From positions 5,020,501 to 5,084,500 of the forward strand of contig NZ_CP073766.1 in NCBI RefSeq assembly GCF_018255755.1: a stretch of DNA of 64,000 nucleotides, written 5' to 3'. A model generated the notes under the pieces. It worked only from the letters and a program-made list of their open reading frames with translations. It made no database searches and was not told where the DNA came from. The translations under genes and the position numbers were made by a program. This document shows, piece by piece, positions 34,061-43,745 of the stretch. Position 1 is the first letter of the stretch. Each line of letters starts with the position of its first letter. The stretch is from Chitinophaga sp. HK235. Its GTDB lineage: Bacteria > Bacteroidota > Bacteroidia > Chitinophagales > Chitinophagaceae.

Positions 34061-34134
34061 AGGGGTTAAGCACTAATGTGCTCTTCATCATGCTTATCAG
34101 CATTCATCATAAAAATCGGCGGTCAGTCAGTGGC

Positions 34135-34168
34135 AAAAAAAAACCGCCCCATATGGAGCGGCTTTTTA
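34135..34168 (-). terminator. terminator of typA
   Basis: On the minus strand CCGCTCC and GGGGCGG pair around ATAT and are followed by nine T; the plus side also has TTTTT. Confidence 0.85.
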
Positions 34169-34209
34169 TCACTGTTTATCTTACTATCTTATCAAACAAA
34201 GCCTGGCTA

Positions 34210-36018
34210 TTACGCTTCAGCTTTCATGCTTTTTGCAGTTCTCTTACGTTCTTCTTCGTCCAGGATGGTTTTACGCATACGGATGAAGTTAGGCGTAACT
34301 TCAATACACTCATCGTGCTGAATGTATTCCATGCATTCTTCCAGTGTCATCAGGATCTTAGGAGCGATATTGGCTGCACCATCACTACCGCTGGCACGCA
34401 TGTTGGTCAGTTTTTTACCCTCGTTAGGGTTTACTACCAGATCACCAGGTTTGTTGTTTTCACCGATGATCATGCCTTTATATACTTCTTCTCCCGGATC
34501 AACGAAGAAAGAACCTCTGTCCTGTAATTTGTCGAGAGAGTAAGCGGTAGTAGAACCAGCTTCTTTCGCGATCAGTACACCGTTGTTACGGCCAGGAATC
34601 AGACCTTTCCATGGTTTGTAGTCGTTAAAGCGGTGGGCCATTACAGCTTCACCAGCAGTAGCGGTCAGCATCTGTGTACGCAGACCGATCAGACCACGGG
34701 ATGGGATTTCAAATTCGAGGTGCTGCATTTCACCTTTGGTTTCCATGATCAGCATCTCACCTTTACGACGGGTAACCAGGTCAATCACCTTGCTGGCGAA
34801 TTCCTGCGGAACGTCTACCACCAGTGTTTCATATGGTTCGCTTTTTTTACCGTCAATGTGTTTCACGATAACCTGCGGCTGACCAACAGTCAACTCATAC
34901 CCCTCACGACGCATGGTCTCAATCAATACACCTAAGTGCAGGATACCACGGCCATAAACCAGGAAGCTATCAGCACTGTCTGTATCAACAACGCGCAGCG
35001 CCAGGTTTTTCTCAGTTTCTTTTACCAGACGGTCACGCAGGTGACGAGAGGTAACAAACTTACCATCCTTACCAAAGAACGGAGAGTTATTGATACCGAA
35101 CAGCATGTTCATGGTAGGCTCGTCTACGCTGATTACCGGTAATGCTTCAGGAGCTTCCGCATCAGCAATAGTGTCACCAATATTAAAATCTTCTACCCCT
35201 ACTACAGCGCAGATATCGCCGGCCAGTACTTTCGCTACTTTCCTTTTACCTAAAGCTTCAAAAACATACAGTTCACGAACCTTCTGTTTTTTAGCGGTAC
35301 CGTCAGCCTGCATCAGGGTGATCCACTGGTTTTCTTCGATAGCATTACGGGTCACTTTACCTACTGCAATACGGCCCAGGAAGGAAGAATAATCCAGGGA
35401 AGTGATCTGCAGCTGGAGAGTGCCTTCCGGCGTTTTAGGTGCCGGTACATGCTCAATGATACCATCCATCAGCGGAGTGATGTCTGAGCATTGCTCCAGA
35501 GAACTGTTGAACCAGCCATTCTTACCGGAACCGTAGAAGGTCGGGAAGTTCAGCTGCTCTTCAGTTGCGTCCAGGTTGAAGAACAATTCAAATACAGCAT
35601 CGTGTACTTCATCAGGACGACAGTTGGCTTTGTCTACCTTGTTGATAACAACAATTGGCTTCAGGTTCAGCTGTAATGCTTTCTGCAGCACAAAACGGGT
35701 CTGTGGCATCGGTCCTTCAAAGGCGTCCACCAGCAGGATTACACCATCAGCCATTTTCAATACGCGCTCTACCTCACCACCAAAGTCGGCGTGGCCCGGC
35801 GTATCGATCACATTAATTTTGGTACCCTTATACTCAACAGAAGCATTCTTACTGAAAATGGTAATACCACGTTCTCTCTCGAGATCGTTGTTATCCATGA
35901 TCAGCTCGCCAGATTCCTGATTAGCCCTGAATACGTTTGTCTGATGAAGGATTTTGTCAACCAGGGTAGTTTTACCATGGTCTACGTGTGCGATAATTGC
36001 AATATTACGAATGTTCAT
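34210..36018 (-). CDS. typA: ribosome-associated GTPase TypA/BipA
   Basis: 602 residues, the family length. G1 AHVDHGKTTL near the N-terminus, switch I ERERGITIFSKN, G3 DTPGHADFGG, G4 NKVDK, then elongation-factor-like domains and the BipA-specific C-terminal domain (GPGxEVY-like PGEEVYKGMIIGEN). It binds 70S ribosomes in an EF-G-like way and helps ribosome assembly and growth at low temperature. It has its own -7 box (36083-36090) and terminator. Confidence 0.97.
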   Translation of the reverse strand: MNIRNIAIIAHVDHGKTTLVDKILHQTNVFRANQESGELIMDNNDLERERGITIFSKNASVEYKGTKINVIDTPGHADFGGEVERVLKMADGVILLVDAFEGPMPQTRFVLQKALQLNLKPIVVINKVDKANCRPDEVHDAVFELFFNLDATEEQLNFPTFYGSGKNGWFNSSLEQCSDITPLMDGIIEHVPAPKTPEGTLQLQITSLDYSSFLGRIAVGKVTRNAIEENQWITLMQADGTAKKQKVRELYVFEALGKRKVAKVLAGDICAVVGVEDFNIGDTIADAEAPEALPVISVDEPTMNMLFGINNSPFFGKDGKFVTSRHLRDRLVKETEKNLALRVVDTDSADSFLVYGRGILHLGVLIETMRREGYELTVGQPQVIVKHIDGKKSEPYETLVVDVPQEFASKVIDLVTRRKGEMLIMETKGEMQHLEFEIPSRGLIGLRTQMLTATAGEAVMAHRFNDYKPWKGLIPGRNNGVLIAKEAGSTTAYSLDKLQDRGSFFVDPGEEVYKGMIIGENNKPGDLVVNPNEGKKLTNMRASGSDGAANIAPKILMTLEECMEYIQHDECIEVTPNFIRMRKTILDEEERKRTAKSMKAEA

Positions 36019-36082
36019 ATACTTATATCTTTAGCTATCAGCTACTAACTAAATTTGGGCTAATAGCTACAAAAATGAGGCG

Positions 36083-36090
36083 CAAAGGTA
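36083..36090 (-). promoter_or_regulatory. -7 box of typA
   Basis: CAAAGGTA reads TACCTTTG on the minus strand, a strong TAnnTTTG match. The leader to the ATG at 36018 would be about 60 nt. Confidence 0.55.
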
Positions 36091-36220
36091 CGAAAACCTG
36101 ACGAGAATGCCGGATTCACGTTTTAAATAAATGTAACCATTTAGTCACTTGTTAAAAATGCGCCACAATCAACTGAATAACAATTTGTTACAATTGGCCA
36201 TCCGCCATCATTATTCCTCC

Positions 36221-36253
36221 CGGCCGCACCAGGCCTACATATGGTGCAGGCCG
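36221..36253. other. stem-loop between typA and the patatin gene
   Basis: GGCC-GCACCA pairs with TGGTGC-A-GGCC around GGCCTACATA, with one bulge and no T-run. It may be the mRNA end of the patatin gene, whose stop is at 36336. Nothing else is seen in 36019-36335 except the typA promoter. Confidence 0.45.
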
Positions 36254-36335
36254 CCTATCTCCCACCCATAAGACTATACGAAGTTTACAACGCCATACCG
36301 GCGCCTGACCATAATAAATAGGAAAGATGGGTGGA

Positions 36336-38567
36336 TTATTCTGCCATCTGTTTGACGACAAAATCCAGTGCACTTTGGTTGGCAGGGTTGTCCAGTGCAT
36401 GAGCGATATCCAGCTTCTCCCGGGAAGTAAGGTGCCAGGATAATGCGGCCGCCTTATCCTGCTTCTGAGGCACATACTGGAAAATAACGCGGTGGAACTT
36501 ATTCGGGAAATAACCCTCCATATAATTGATGAGGTCGTCCTGATCAAAATCCTGCATGGCGCTCCAGTGCTGCTGCATAGTAAACAACGGCTCAAACAGC
36601 AGATCTCCCAGGTCCTTCGTTTTTTTAATGGGGGTAATATCGTTTTTACGGGTATCCCTCACCTGGATATATACCACCCCGCTGGTATTTTCATTGATCC
36701 ACTTACTGAAGGTATAGAGAAACCGCAGCGTGGTCTGCTGTCCGAAATTGTCCCGGATACCTGCGTCCATCACATCCACAATAGGATTGCTGGGCAAAAA
36801 GGTATTAGGCAGCACATAGGGAAAAGTAGCGCACATACGGATGGCGCTGGTGACCCGTAAATCCATTGCATCCTGTCCTGCGAAGTACTGACCGAAGTCC
36901 ACCCCGTCAATATCCCGTATCTGTCGTGTTGGATAGAGGTACTGCGGACTGCAGAGATAGCTGACTGACTGCGGGGAGATCATCAGCCGGCGGCCATCGG
37001 CATTGATGGTCGCATTCCAGATAAGCATCGGTATCAATGCTTTATGCTCTGGTTCCCTATAATCTTTCAGGGTTTTGTTCAATATATAGTCGGTGTTCTG
37101 GTTCAGCTGCATTTCAAAGGCATACCCTCTGTCCTTCGCATAGCGGTGGCCATCTAACTGAAAAGTGCGCCATGGGGTGATAAAGTCATTCACCGCCATA
37201 GTACTGAAAACCGGGTTCAGCAGGTCTCTTGATACTCTATCTATATAAATGCTGTCGGTAAGCCGTACCGGCTTGCCCATGAGCTGCTCTAAGTACAGCT
37301 CCCGGAAATAACTGGCCCCAAGCATACCGCCGGAAGCGCCTGTCATCAGTACCGTGTGTTTCATCAAATCACCACCCAGCAGACTATCCAGGCGCTGCAG
37401 TACATGCAGTGACCAGGTGGCCGAACGGCTGCCTCCCCCACTGAAATTCATTACAATCAACCGCGGTTTTTTGTCAACAGGAAACCGCCCCCTCCATCTA
37501 TGCAGAATTTCCAGCGTCTTCAATCTGTCTGCTTCATATCGCTCGCGGGTAAAGAAATGCTGCAAAGCCTCCAGGCTGTAATCCGGCCGGGCTTTCTTCT
37601 GTTGATAATCAAGTCCGTATGCTTTATTTCGGTTATCGATCCAGTTGTGTTCCACCATCCAGTTCAGCCCCAGCATCAACACCAGCACCACTGGTATAGA
37701 CCAGGTTTGCAGCAGATAAGAGTATGCGCCCGCCACGCCTATCAGGAAAGCAAAAAATATAAGGACACTGGCTCCGGCCGGAATCCTGAACACCTCATAG
37801 TCCATCATATAAGCCAGTATCACCAGAAAAATAAGGGCACAGCCCACGGTGATCATGGCAGCAAAATGGTGTTGTTTGAGGATGCTGTCGAGGTAGTGTT
37901 TGTTGTAGTGATCAACATTCCTGGCTCTTCGTATTCGCCAGGGCGTTGAGAAATAGTTGTGTACCGGCAGCGCGTTTTCGTCTGGTTCCTGGGTGGGTTT
38001 GAGGATCACCCGCAGAAAATTGCGGGGATTACCGAAACGTTTTTCCAACCGCCGGCCAATGTTTTTATCTGCATTAAAAAAGTAAAAGAAGCAGAAGAAA
38101 ACAATAAAGAGAGCGCCGCATATAAACCCTTCTCCCAGCAGTAAAATTTCCGGAATAGTGCTCAGTTGCTCGTAACGCTGGTATTCCCAGCCCCTGTAAA
38201 GCAGACAAATAGAAAAAGCCAGCGGTATGAGAGAGTTGTTGAGGCAGTACCGGAAAAAAGGCTGTGAGGTAGTGGCCAGGAACTTAAACCGGCCGGTATG
38301 CAGGATGAAGGTGGTAATCTGCCAGCTCATAATAAACATGCCGGTAGCCAGTCCGAGAATGGCGGTACTGTAAAAGTTCACCTTCCCGAGGTATTCCGGT
38401 GCCAGAAAGAGGGCATCTCCCCCAAAAACCTTGGCAAAACCACCGTTTATCGTACCGAAAAGGATAACCCAAAAGATGAGCAACACCTGATATTTCCTGA
38501 AATGCAGCAGGAGCAGCTGGACAGGGAAAGAATAGTACGTTTTTATTAGCAATAGCTTCACCTTCAT
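36336..38567 (-). CDS. membrane-anchored patatin-like phospholipase
   Basis: 743 residues. The first ~310 hold several membrane helices (FSVQLLLLHF, ILGLATGMFIM, FICGALFIVFFCFFYFF, VGCALIFLVILAYM), then a patatin domain: oxyanion loop SGGGSRS (~375), nucleophile Ser412 in TGASGGMLG, and catalytic Asp601 in DAGIRDN (the usual DGG reads DAG). It should hydrolyse phospholipid or other acyl esters close to the membrane; topology and substrate are unknown. No effector partner or defence gene lies beside it. It stands alone between typA and ctaA. Confidence 0.85.
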   Translation of the reverse strand: MKVKLLLIKTYYSFPVQLLLLHFRKYQVLLIFWVILFGTINGGFAKVFGGDALFLAPEYLGKVNFYSTAILGLATGMFIMSWQITTFILHTGRFKFLATTSQPFFRYCLNNSLIPLAFSICLLYRGWEYQRYEQLSTIPEILLLGEGFICGALFIVFFCFFYFFNADKNIGRRLEKRFGNPRNFLRVILKPTQEPDENALPVHNYFSTPWRIRRARNVDHYNKHYLDSILKQHHFAAMITVGCALIFLVILAYMMDYEVFRIPAGASVLIFFAFLIGVAGAYSYLLQTWSIPVVLVLMLGLNWMVEHNWIDNRNKAYGLDYQQKKARPDYSLEALQHFFTRERYEADRLKTLEILHRWRGRFPVDKKPRLIVMNFSGGGSRSATWSLHVLQRLDSLLGGDLMKHTVLMTGASGGMLGASYFRELYLEQLMGKPVRLTDSIYIDRVSRDLLNPVFSTMAVNDFITPWRTFQLDGHRYAKDRGYAFEMQLNQNTDYILNKTLKDYREPEHKALIPMLIWNATINADGRRLMISPQSVSYLCSPQYLYPTRQIRDIDGVDFGQYFAGQDAMDLRVTSAIRMCATFPYVLPNTFLPSNPIVDVMDAGIRDNFGQQTTLRFLYTFSKWINENTSGVVYIQVRDTRKNDITPIKKTKDLGDLLFEPLFTMQQHWSAMQDFDQDDLINYMEGYFPNKFHRVIFQYVPQKQDKAAALSWHLTSREKLDIAHALDNPANQSALDFVVKQMAE

Positions 38568-38599
38568 CAGACGATTATTACCAATAAACCTACGTAAAA

Positions 38600-38667
38600 A
38601 ATTACGAATTGCGAATTACGAATTACGGGCCTGAAATGAAGATCATCTTCACTCCAGGCCCGTAATC
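38600..38667 (-). terminator. hairpin terminator of ctaA with ATTACGA heptad array
   Basis: ATTACGGGCCTG (38622-38633) pairs with CAGGCCCGTAAT, with an inner GAAGAT/ATCTTC helix. Plus-strand bases 38601-38626 are three to four copies of a heptad related to ATTACGA, so on the minus strand the stem is followed by repeats of TTCGTAA and then TTTTTT. Confidence 0.75.
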
Positions 38668-38684
38668 TGTATTTTGTTTTTATG

Positions 38685-39728
38685 TTATTGTCTTGCTCTG
38701 CTTAGATACAGCGTCCATACCAGCGACAGGAGCAGCAGCATACCCACGCACTGATGCAGGATTCCGTAGGTAATCGGTATTTTAACCTGGCTGTTCAACA
38801 GGGTGAGCACCCCTAATAACACCTGTAATAACACCAGCAGCAGCGGCAGGTAACGAATACCATGCAGCAGGCTATTGCCAGGTATTTGCGCGGATTTCCA
38901 CCACCAGATGGCAATCAGAATGGTGATCAGATAAGCCAGACCGCGGTGTATAAACTGAATAGTAATGGTATTATGAACAATATCAGTAAAAAATCCGCCC
39001 TGGGCAAACATCCCTGCGGGCACCCAGGCCCCGTTAATATCCGGCCAGGTATTGGCCACCAGGGCAGCATGCAGACCAGCCATAAAGGCACCGTATATCA
39101 GCTGTACTGTTACCAGTACCAGCAACCATATATTCAAACGTTTCAGGGAAGGCACTTTCAGCACCTCAGCAGACGGGATGCTTATCTTAAGGGCAAACCA
39201 GAACAGGTAACACAAGAGCACCAGCGCTGACATAAAGTGTATTGCCAGGCGGATATGGCTAACATACAGATTTTCATCATTCAGGCCGCTCTTTACCATA
39301 ATCCAGCCAATAGCGCCCTGAAGACCACCCAGCACAAAAAGCACAATCAAAGGATTGATCATACTTCTGTCGATTTTCTTCTTAATAATGAAATAAATAA
39401 ACGGAATTATAAATACAAACCCGATCAGTCGTGCCCAGTCACGGTGCAGCCATTCCCAGAAATAGATAAACTTAAAATCTGATAAGGTGAAATGGTTGTT
39501 GATATATTTATATTGTGCAATCTGCTTATATCCATCAAAGGCTTTTTCCCAGGCCGCTTCATTCATTGGCGGGAACGCACCCAATAAAGGTTGCCACTCT
39601 GTAATCGACAGGCCGGAACCGGTTAAACGGGTCAGTCCTCCCAATAAGACCTGAATCACCAACATGCCCACTCCTATATAAAGCCAGATGGCTACCGCGC
39701 GGTTATTCTTTATATTAGCTGTTTCCAT
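38685..39728 (-). CDS. ctaA: heme A synthase, COX15/CtaA family
   Basis: 347 residues, eight membrane helices. LLGGLTRLTGSGLSITEWQP and the ExxHR-type WEWLHRDWARLIG near residue 85-100 are hallmarks of COX15-type heme A synthases; further histidines occur in VSHIRLAIHF, FIHRGLAY and ILHQCVG. It converts heme O to heme A for aa3-type cytochrome oxidases. It stands apart from any oxidase genes in this window. The -7 box at 39737-39744 is only 8 nt from the ATG, suggesting a very short leader. Confidence 0.94.
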   Translation of the reverse strand: METANIKNNRAVAIWLYIGVGMLVIQVLLGGLTRLTGSGLSITEWQPLLGAFPPMNEAAWEKAFDGYKQIAQYKYINNHFTLSDFKFIYFWEWLHRDWARLIGFVFIIPFIYFIIKKKIDRSMINPLIVLFVLGGLQGAIGWIMVKSGLNDENLYVSHIRLAIHFMSALVLLCYLFWFALKISIPSAEVLKVPSLKRLNIWLLVLVTVQLIYGAFMAGLHAALVANTWPDINGAWVPAGMFAQGGFFTDIVHNTITIQFIHRGLAYLITILIAIWWWKSAQIPGNSLLHGIRYLPLLLVLLQVLLGVLTLLNSQVKIPITYGILHQCVGMLLLLSLVWTLYLSRARQ

Positions 39729-39736
39729 AAACGCTG

Positions 39737-39744
39737 CAAAAATA
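39737..39744 (-). promoter_or_regulatory. -7 box of ctaA
   Basis: CAAAAATA reads TATTTTTG on the minus strand, matching TAnnTTTG; it ends 8 nt before the ATG at 39728. Confidence 0.45.
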
Positions 39745-39911
39745 GTGAATTACCGCTCCCGAAATACTCACATTCTTTTAACAATCGCGTAATATTCTGT
39801 TAACGCTGACATCGGAGCTTTGCATTGAAAATTAACAAAGGCACCATTGTATTAGCTAATACCGCCCAGATTTAAAAAAGCAAAAAGACAACATTAAAAA
39901 AAGATAATGTC

Positions 39912-40361
39912 ATGAAACACTTATGTTTTGTTTTAGTACCCAAAGTAACGATGTTAGTATTAGCCGCTATCCTCATTCCCTTCATAACCATGCATGCGCA
40001 GGACAAATCATTTGCTTACAACAACAGATTCGTCGCTGAGCAGCCTTCATCCGAAGCCCCCAGAAAGGAACTGGAAGTGGAAATCTCCCAACCGGTAAAA
40101 GAATCTCTGAACTTTACCCTGGCTGTCACTAATCCTGACAACGAGAAGCTGACACTTTATATTAAAGATAGCTTTAACAACACCCTTCACCGGGAAGTAT
40201 TACCTGCAACTGTTAGATTCGAAGCACGCTACAACCTCCAGTCTCTGGAAGATGGCCAGTACATCTTCGAAATCAGAAATGGTAAAAACAAAGTAGCAGA
40301 AAAATCCATTGGCATCAAAACGCAAACAATGGTCAACAGACTTGTTTCTGTAGAAAAATAA
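39912..40361 (+). CDS. small secreted protein with an Ig-like beta domain
   Basis: 149 residues with a signal peptide ending near ITMHAQ (residue 30). The mature part looks like one beta-sandwich (LNFTLAVTNPDNEKLTLYIKD, VRFEARYNLQSLEDGQYIFEI), the pattern of Bacteroidota extracellular Ig-like or T9SS sorting-type domains, though it is too internal to be a C-terminal sorting signal with certainty. No enzyme motif. The gene is monocistronic and ends in a strong terminator. I do not recognise a named family. Confidence 0.75.
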   Translation: MKHLCFVLVPKVTMLVLAAILIPFITMHAQDKSFAYNNRFVAEQPSSEAPRKELEVEISQPVKESLNFTLAVTNPDNEKLTLYIKDSFNNTLHREVLPATVRFEARYNLQSLEDGQYIFEIRNGKNKVAEKSIGIKTQTMVNRLVSVEK

Positions 40362-40402
40362 TTTTGACCTGATTACTTTCTGATTTGGTTAATTGGTTAT
40401 TT

Positions 40403-40446
40403 AAAAAAGCGGCGGAGATCATGAGTATGATCTCCGCCGCTTTTTT
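40403..40446. terminator. bidirectional terminator between two converging genes
   Basis: AAAAAAGCGGCGGAGATCAT and ATGATCTCCGCCGCTTTTTT pair perfectly around a four-base loop; both sides have T-runs, so it serves the small secreted protein and the NagZ fusion. Confidence 0.95.
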
Positions 40447-40487
40447 ATATCATATCATGTCCATCACTTACATCATATCCATCACAG

Positions 40488-43466
40488 TTACAGTTGCATG
40501 GCTTCATATACTACGTCCATCATTTTGCCCCTGGTATTGAGGGTGGACAGTTTAGTGTTGGAACCACCATCAGGATAAACCCTGTTGCTCAGGAAGATGA
40601 ACACCATTTTGCTGGCAGGGTCGGCCCATACGCAGGTACCGGTGAATCCGGTATGGCCAAAGGTAGCACCGGAGGTAAGTTTGGAAGGATAACTTTCCCG
40701 GCGGGTATTGTTGTCTTTCTCCGGTTTATCGAAGCCCAGCCCGCGACGGCTGATACTGCTGTTGTAGGCAGTAAATAACCGTACTGTTTCCGGTTTGATA
40801 TACTGTACTCCGTTAAAGGAGCCATTGTTCAGCAACATCTGCATAATCACGCCGAGGTCATGCGCGTTTGAAAACAGGCCGGCATGGCCAGCTACACCAC
40901 CCAGCATGGCTGCGCCCGGGTCATGTACATCGCCGCGGAGCAGCTGCATCCGGAAAGAACGCTCGTGTTCTGTAGGCACCAAACGGGACAGCGGAAATCT
41001 TTCTCTTGGCAAAAATCCGGTGGAAGACAGTCCCAATGGTTTATAGAACGTTTCCATTACGTACTGGTTTAATTTTTTCCCACTCACAGCTTCCACAATC
41101 TTACCCAGGAAAAGGAAGTCCAGATCACTGTAAACATAACCCGGATGCGGGTTTACTTTGCTGTCCAGTATCTTTTTCCAGATGGTGTCCACATAGTTGT
41201 GGTCCAGATACATATTGTCTGCCACCCTTACGGAATGTAATTCGTCGGCGGTGGAATGATACAACATCGTGTCCGGACGGCCGTCAGCATATAACGTTTC
41301 TTTATAGAACGGAATAAACGGTACCAGTCCGGCCTGGTGCAACAGCACATCACGGACTTTTAATTTGGCTTTATCGGTGCCTTTTACAAAGGGCAGGTAA
41401 TCACCCAATGTGCCTTCCAGGCTTACTTTTCCTTCATCATACAAGCGCATGATGGAGATAGTGGTAGCACATACCTTGGTCACAGAAGCCAGATCATAAA
41501 CAGATCCCGGCGCTACTGGTTCCTGGCGATTATATTCATAATTACCGAAGGTACGGTTGTAGATGATTTTACCATCTTTCATGGCCAGCACTTCGCAGCC
41601 CGGGGCCGCGTTGCGGGCGATCATGTCATTGGCGAGGGCATCAATGCCAGCCAGGTGAGCTTCGTTGATACCTACTGCAGCGGGTGCGTCGGTAGGCAAT
41701 TGGGTAAACTTGTTTACTTCATAAGTGATACCAGTTCCTTCCGGCATACCGCATACCGTCACCGGCAGTTTGCCTTGAGGGCCCAGTTTGCCAAACAGCA
41801 GATCGGCAGCCACTTTCTGGGTGATGCTGTCATCTTCATAGGCAGCTACGATAGCAGGCGCGTCGCACCAATGCTGAATAGCATACGGGTTACCGAATAT
41901 AACGGTAGCAGAAGGCATCTCCTGTTGTAAATGTTTTACAATCAGGCGTTGTGCGAGAGACAGTCCGAAGTTGTTGGCCGGACGGCGACTGAAGCCATGC
42001 ACACTGATAATCACTGCTTTATAATCGCGCTGAATCCGGGATACGATAGGCGCAATCTGTTCCACACTTTGACGGGAGGTAAAGATAAATGCGTCTGTAC
42101 CTGGTTTGTAAGCTTTTACGGCATCCAGGAAGGCATTGTGGCCATCGGCACCGACTGCGATCACAGCCAGCTTTTGCTGGGTCATAGCCGGAGAGAACGG
42201 AATAAGCTGCTTATCATTCCTAACCAGCGTGATGGCTTTTTCCGCGATGCGGCGGGTAAGTGTGTCGGTCATGGCATTGAGATCGTTTGTCAGATTGTTG
42301 ACATCGATCTGTTGCGGTTTCCAGAGACCGAGATCGTACTTGGCACGTAGTACTTTTTTCACACGGTCATCTACTTCCTGCTGGCTGATCTGGCCTCTTC
42401 TGATACCTTTCATAATGGCCGACACGCTGCCGGCAGCGGTAGAAGGCAGTATCATCAGGTCGTTGCCTGCCAGCAGTGACTGTAAGGATTCCTGTCCTTT
42501 GGAATAGAATTTAGCGATGCCTTTCATTTCGAGGGCATCGGTTACCACCAGGCCTTTATAGCCCAGGTCGTTTTTCAGCAGTTTGGTTACTGCTTTATAA
42601 GAGATGGAAGTAGGTGTATTGGGTTTATTGTCAATAGCCGGGATAAAGAGATGGCCCACCATGATGGAGCCTACGCCTGCCGCGATGGCTTCCCGGAAAG
42701 GATACAGTTCCAGGGAGTCGAGGGCCTGACGGCTCTTGTTGATCGAAGGCAGGTCGAAGTGGGAGTCTACGTTGGTATCGCCATGGCCAGGGAAGTGTTT
42801 GGCACAGGCCATTACGCCGGTAGATTGCATACCACGGACGGAAGCAACACCAAGACGGGCTACCTGGTATTTGTTTTCCCCAAAGGAGCGGTCATTGATA
42901 ACCGGGTTGTTGGGGTTGTTATTAATATCCATATCGGGAGCGAAGTCGAGATGGATACCGATGCGTTTGCATTGTTCCCCCATTACACGGCCTGCTTCGT
43001 AGGCCAGGGCCGTATCTCTGGTGGCACCGATCATCATATTACGAGGTAATGAGATCACGCTGTCCAGGCGCATGCCGAGTCCCCATTCCCCGTCCACAGA
43101 GATGAGGAGGGGCACTTTGGAGATGGACTGGTAATAATTGGTGAGGTTGGCTTCTCTTACGGGGCCACCCTGGAAGAAGATCAATCCTCCTACTTTGTTG
43201 TCTTTGATGTCTTTAACTACAGCATCAATGTGATCCTGTCCCAGATTGGAATGGGCTCTGATCACGATAAGTTGGGCAATACGTTCCTCTGGTGTCAGGG
43301 ATTGAAATACGCTGTCAACCCATTGAGAAGCCTTATCTTGTGGCTGGGTGGAAGTGGTGTTGACTCTTTTGTGTTTTTTTCTGTTCATAACGCCGGGTGG
43401 CATAGGTATAGCGCTCCCAGTCATAAGCAAGCCCGTAAGTCCTGCTACCAATAATTGTTTCCTCAT
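40488..43466 (-). CDS. GH3 beta-N-acetylhexosaminidase (NagZ-like) fused to a beta-lactamase-like serine hydrolase
   Basis: 992 residues with an N-terminal signal/anchor. Residues ~45-580 are glycoside hydrolase family 3: KHFPGHGDT at 223-231 (NagZ His228/Asp230 pair) and nucleophile Asp310 in VVTDALEMKG. Residues ~600-992 are a class C beta-lactamase/DD-peptidase-like domain: S661-x-x-K664 in LASVTK, YSD at 779-781 (usual YxN) and an HTGFTG motif near the end. NagZ cleaves GlcNAc-anhydroMurNAc peptides; the second domain may trim the peptide or bind it. A signal peptide would place this outside the cytoplasm, unlike classic NagZ. No ampR or ampC is adjacent. Confidence 0.9.
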   Translation of the reverse strand: MRKQLLVAGLTGLLMTGSAIPMPPGVMNRKKHKRVNTTSTQPQDKASQWVDSVFQSLTPEERIAQLIVIRAHSNLGQDHIDAVVKDIKDNKVGGLIFFQGGPVREANLTNYYQSISKVPLLISVDGEWGLGMRLDSVISLPRNMMIGATRDTALAYEAGRVMGEQCKRIGIHLDFAPDMDINNNPNNPVINDRSFGENKYQVARLGVASVRGMQSTGVMACAKHFPGHGDTNVDSHFDLPSINKSRQALDSLELYPFREAIAAGVGSIMVGHLFIPAIDNKPNTPTSISYKAVTKLLKNDLGYKGLVVTDALEMKGIAKFYSKGQESLQSLLAGNDLMILPSTAAGSVSAIMKGIRRGQISQQEVDDRVKKVLRAKYDLGLWKPQQIDVNNLTNDLNAMTDTLTRRIAEKAITLVRNDKQLIPFSPAMTQQKLAVIAVGADGHNAFLDAVKAYKPGTDAFIFTSRQSVEQIAPIVSRIQRDYKAVIISVHGFSRRPANNFGLSLAQRLIVKHLQQEMPSATVIFGNPYAIQHWCDAPAIVAAYEDDSITQKVAADLLFGKLGPQGKLPVTVCGMPEGTGITYEVNKFTQLPTDAPAAVGINEAHLAGIDALANDMIARNAAPGCEVLAMKDGKIIYNRTFGNYEYNRQEPVAPGSVYDLASVTKVCATTISIMRLYDEGKVSLEGTLGDYLPFVKGTDKAKLKVRDVLLHQAGLVPFIPFYKETLYADGRPDTMLYHSTADELHSVRVADNMYLDHNYVDTIWKKILDSKVNPHPGYVYSDLDFLFLGKIVEAVSGKKLNQYVMETFYKPLGLSSTGFLPRERFPLSRLVPTEHERSFRMQLLRGDVHDPGAAMLGGVAGHAGLFSNAHDLGVIMQMLLNNGSFNGVQYIKPETVRLFTAYNSSISRRGLGFDKPEKDNNTRRESYPSKLTSGATFGHTGFTGTCVWADPASKMVFIFLSNRVYPDGGSNTKLSTLNTRGKMMDVVYEAMQL

Positions 43467-43680
43467 GTCATAAACTTACAAATAATCAGGCAAGAATTCA
43501 TTAGCAAGGCCTGACTATCAAATAATTATTAATTAATCCTATATGATTTTGTCAAATCGCAAGATATTCGTTAAATTAGAATATCTTTTTAAAGATATTT
43601 TATGATTTCACCATAAACATTAAAATATCTTTACTATTTTGTCTAAATCTTTTACATTATTTAACCAATCGCAATTTTAA

Positions 43681-43712
43681 TTGCCAATACATTCAATTGT
43701 TTGTTATATTTG
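43681..43712 (+). promoter_or_regulatory. adk promoter
   Basis: TTG at 43681-43683, 21-nt spacer, TATATTTG at 43705-43712. The predicted leader is about 28 nt. The very AT-rich 43467-43680 upstream shows repeated AATATCTTTT-like tracts but no gene. Confidence 0.65.
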
Positions 43713-43745
43713 CAACCTTGCGAGTAAAGTAGATTTTAATTAAAC

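Noticed and set aside
33855..34103. Minus-strand frame with repeated IINIHQG segments
   Set aside because: It comes from the 30-bp DNA direct repeat and overlaps the recA terminator; no start context or family resemblance.
36188..36595. A 135-residue minus-strand frame overlapping the end of the patatin gene
   Set aside because: It is an alternative frame of the patatin coding region with no family resemblance.
36336..38567. Patatin gene as part of a CBASS-type anti-phage system
   Set aside because: No nucleotide cyclase or ubiquitin-like partner lies next to it, and the long membrane domain is unlike CapV effectors.
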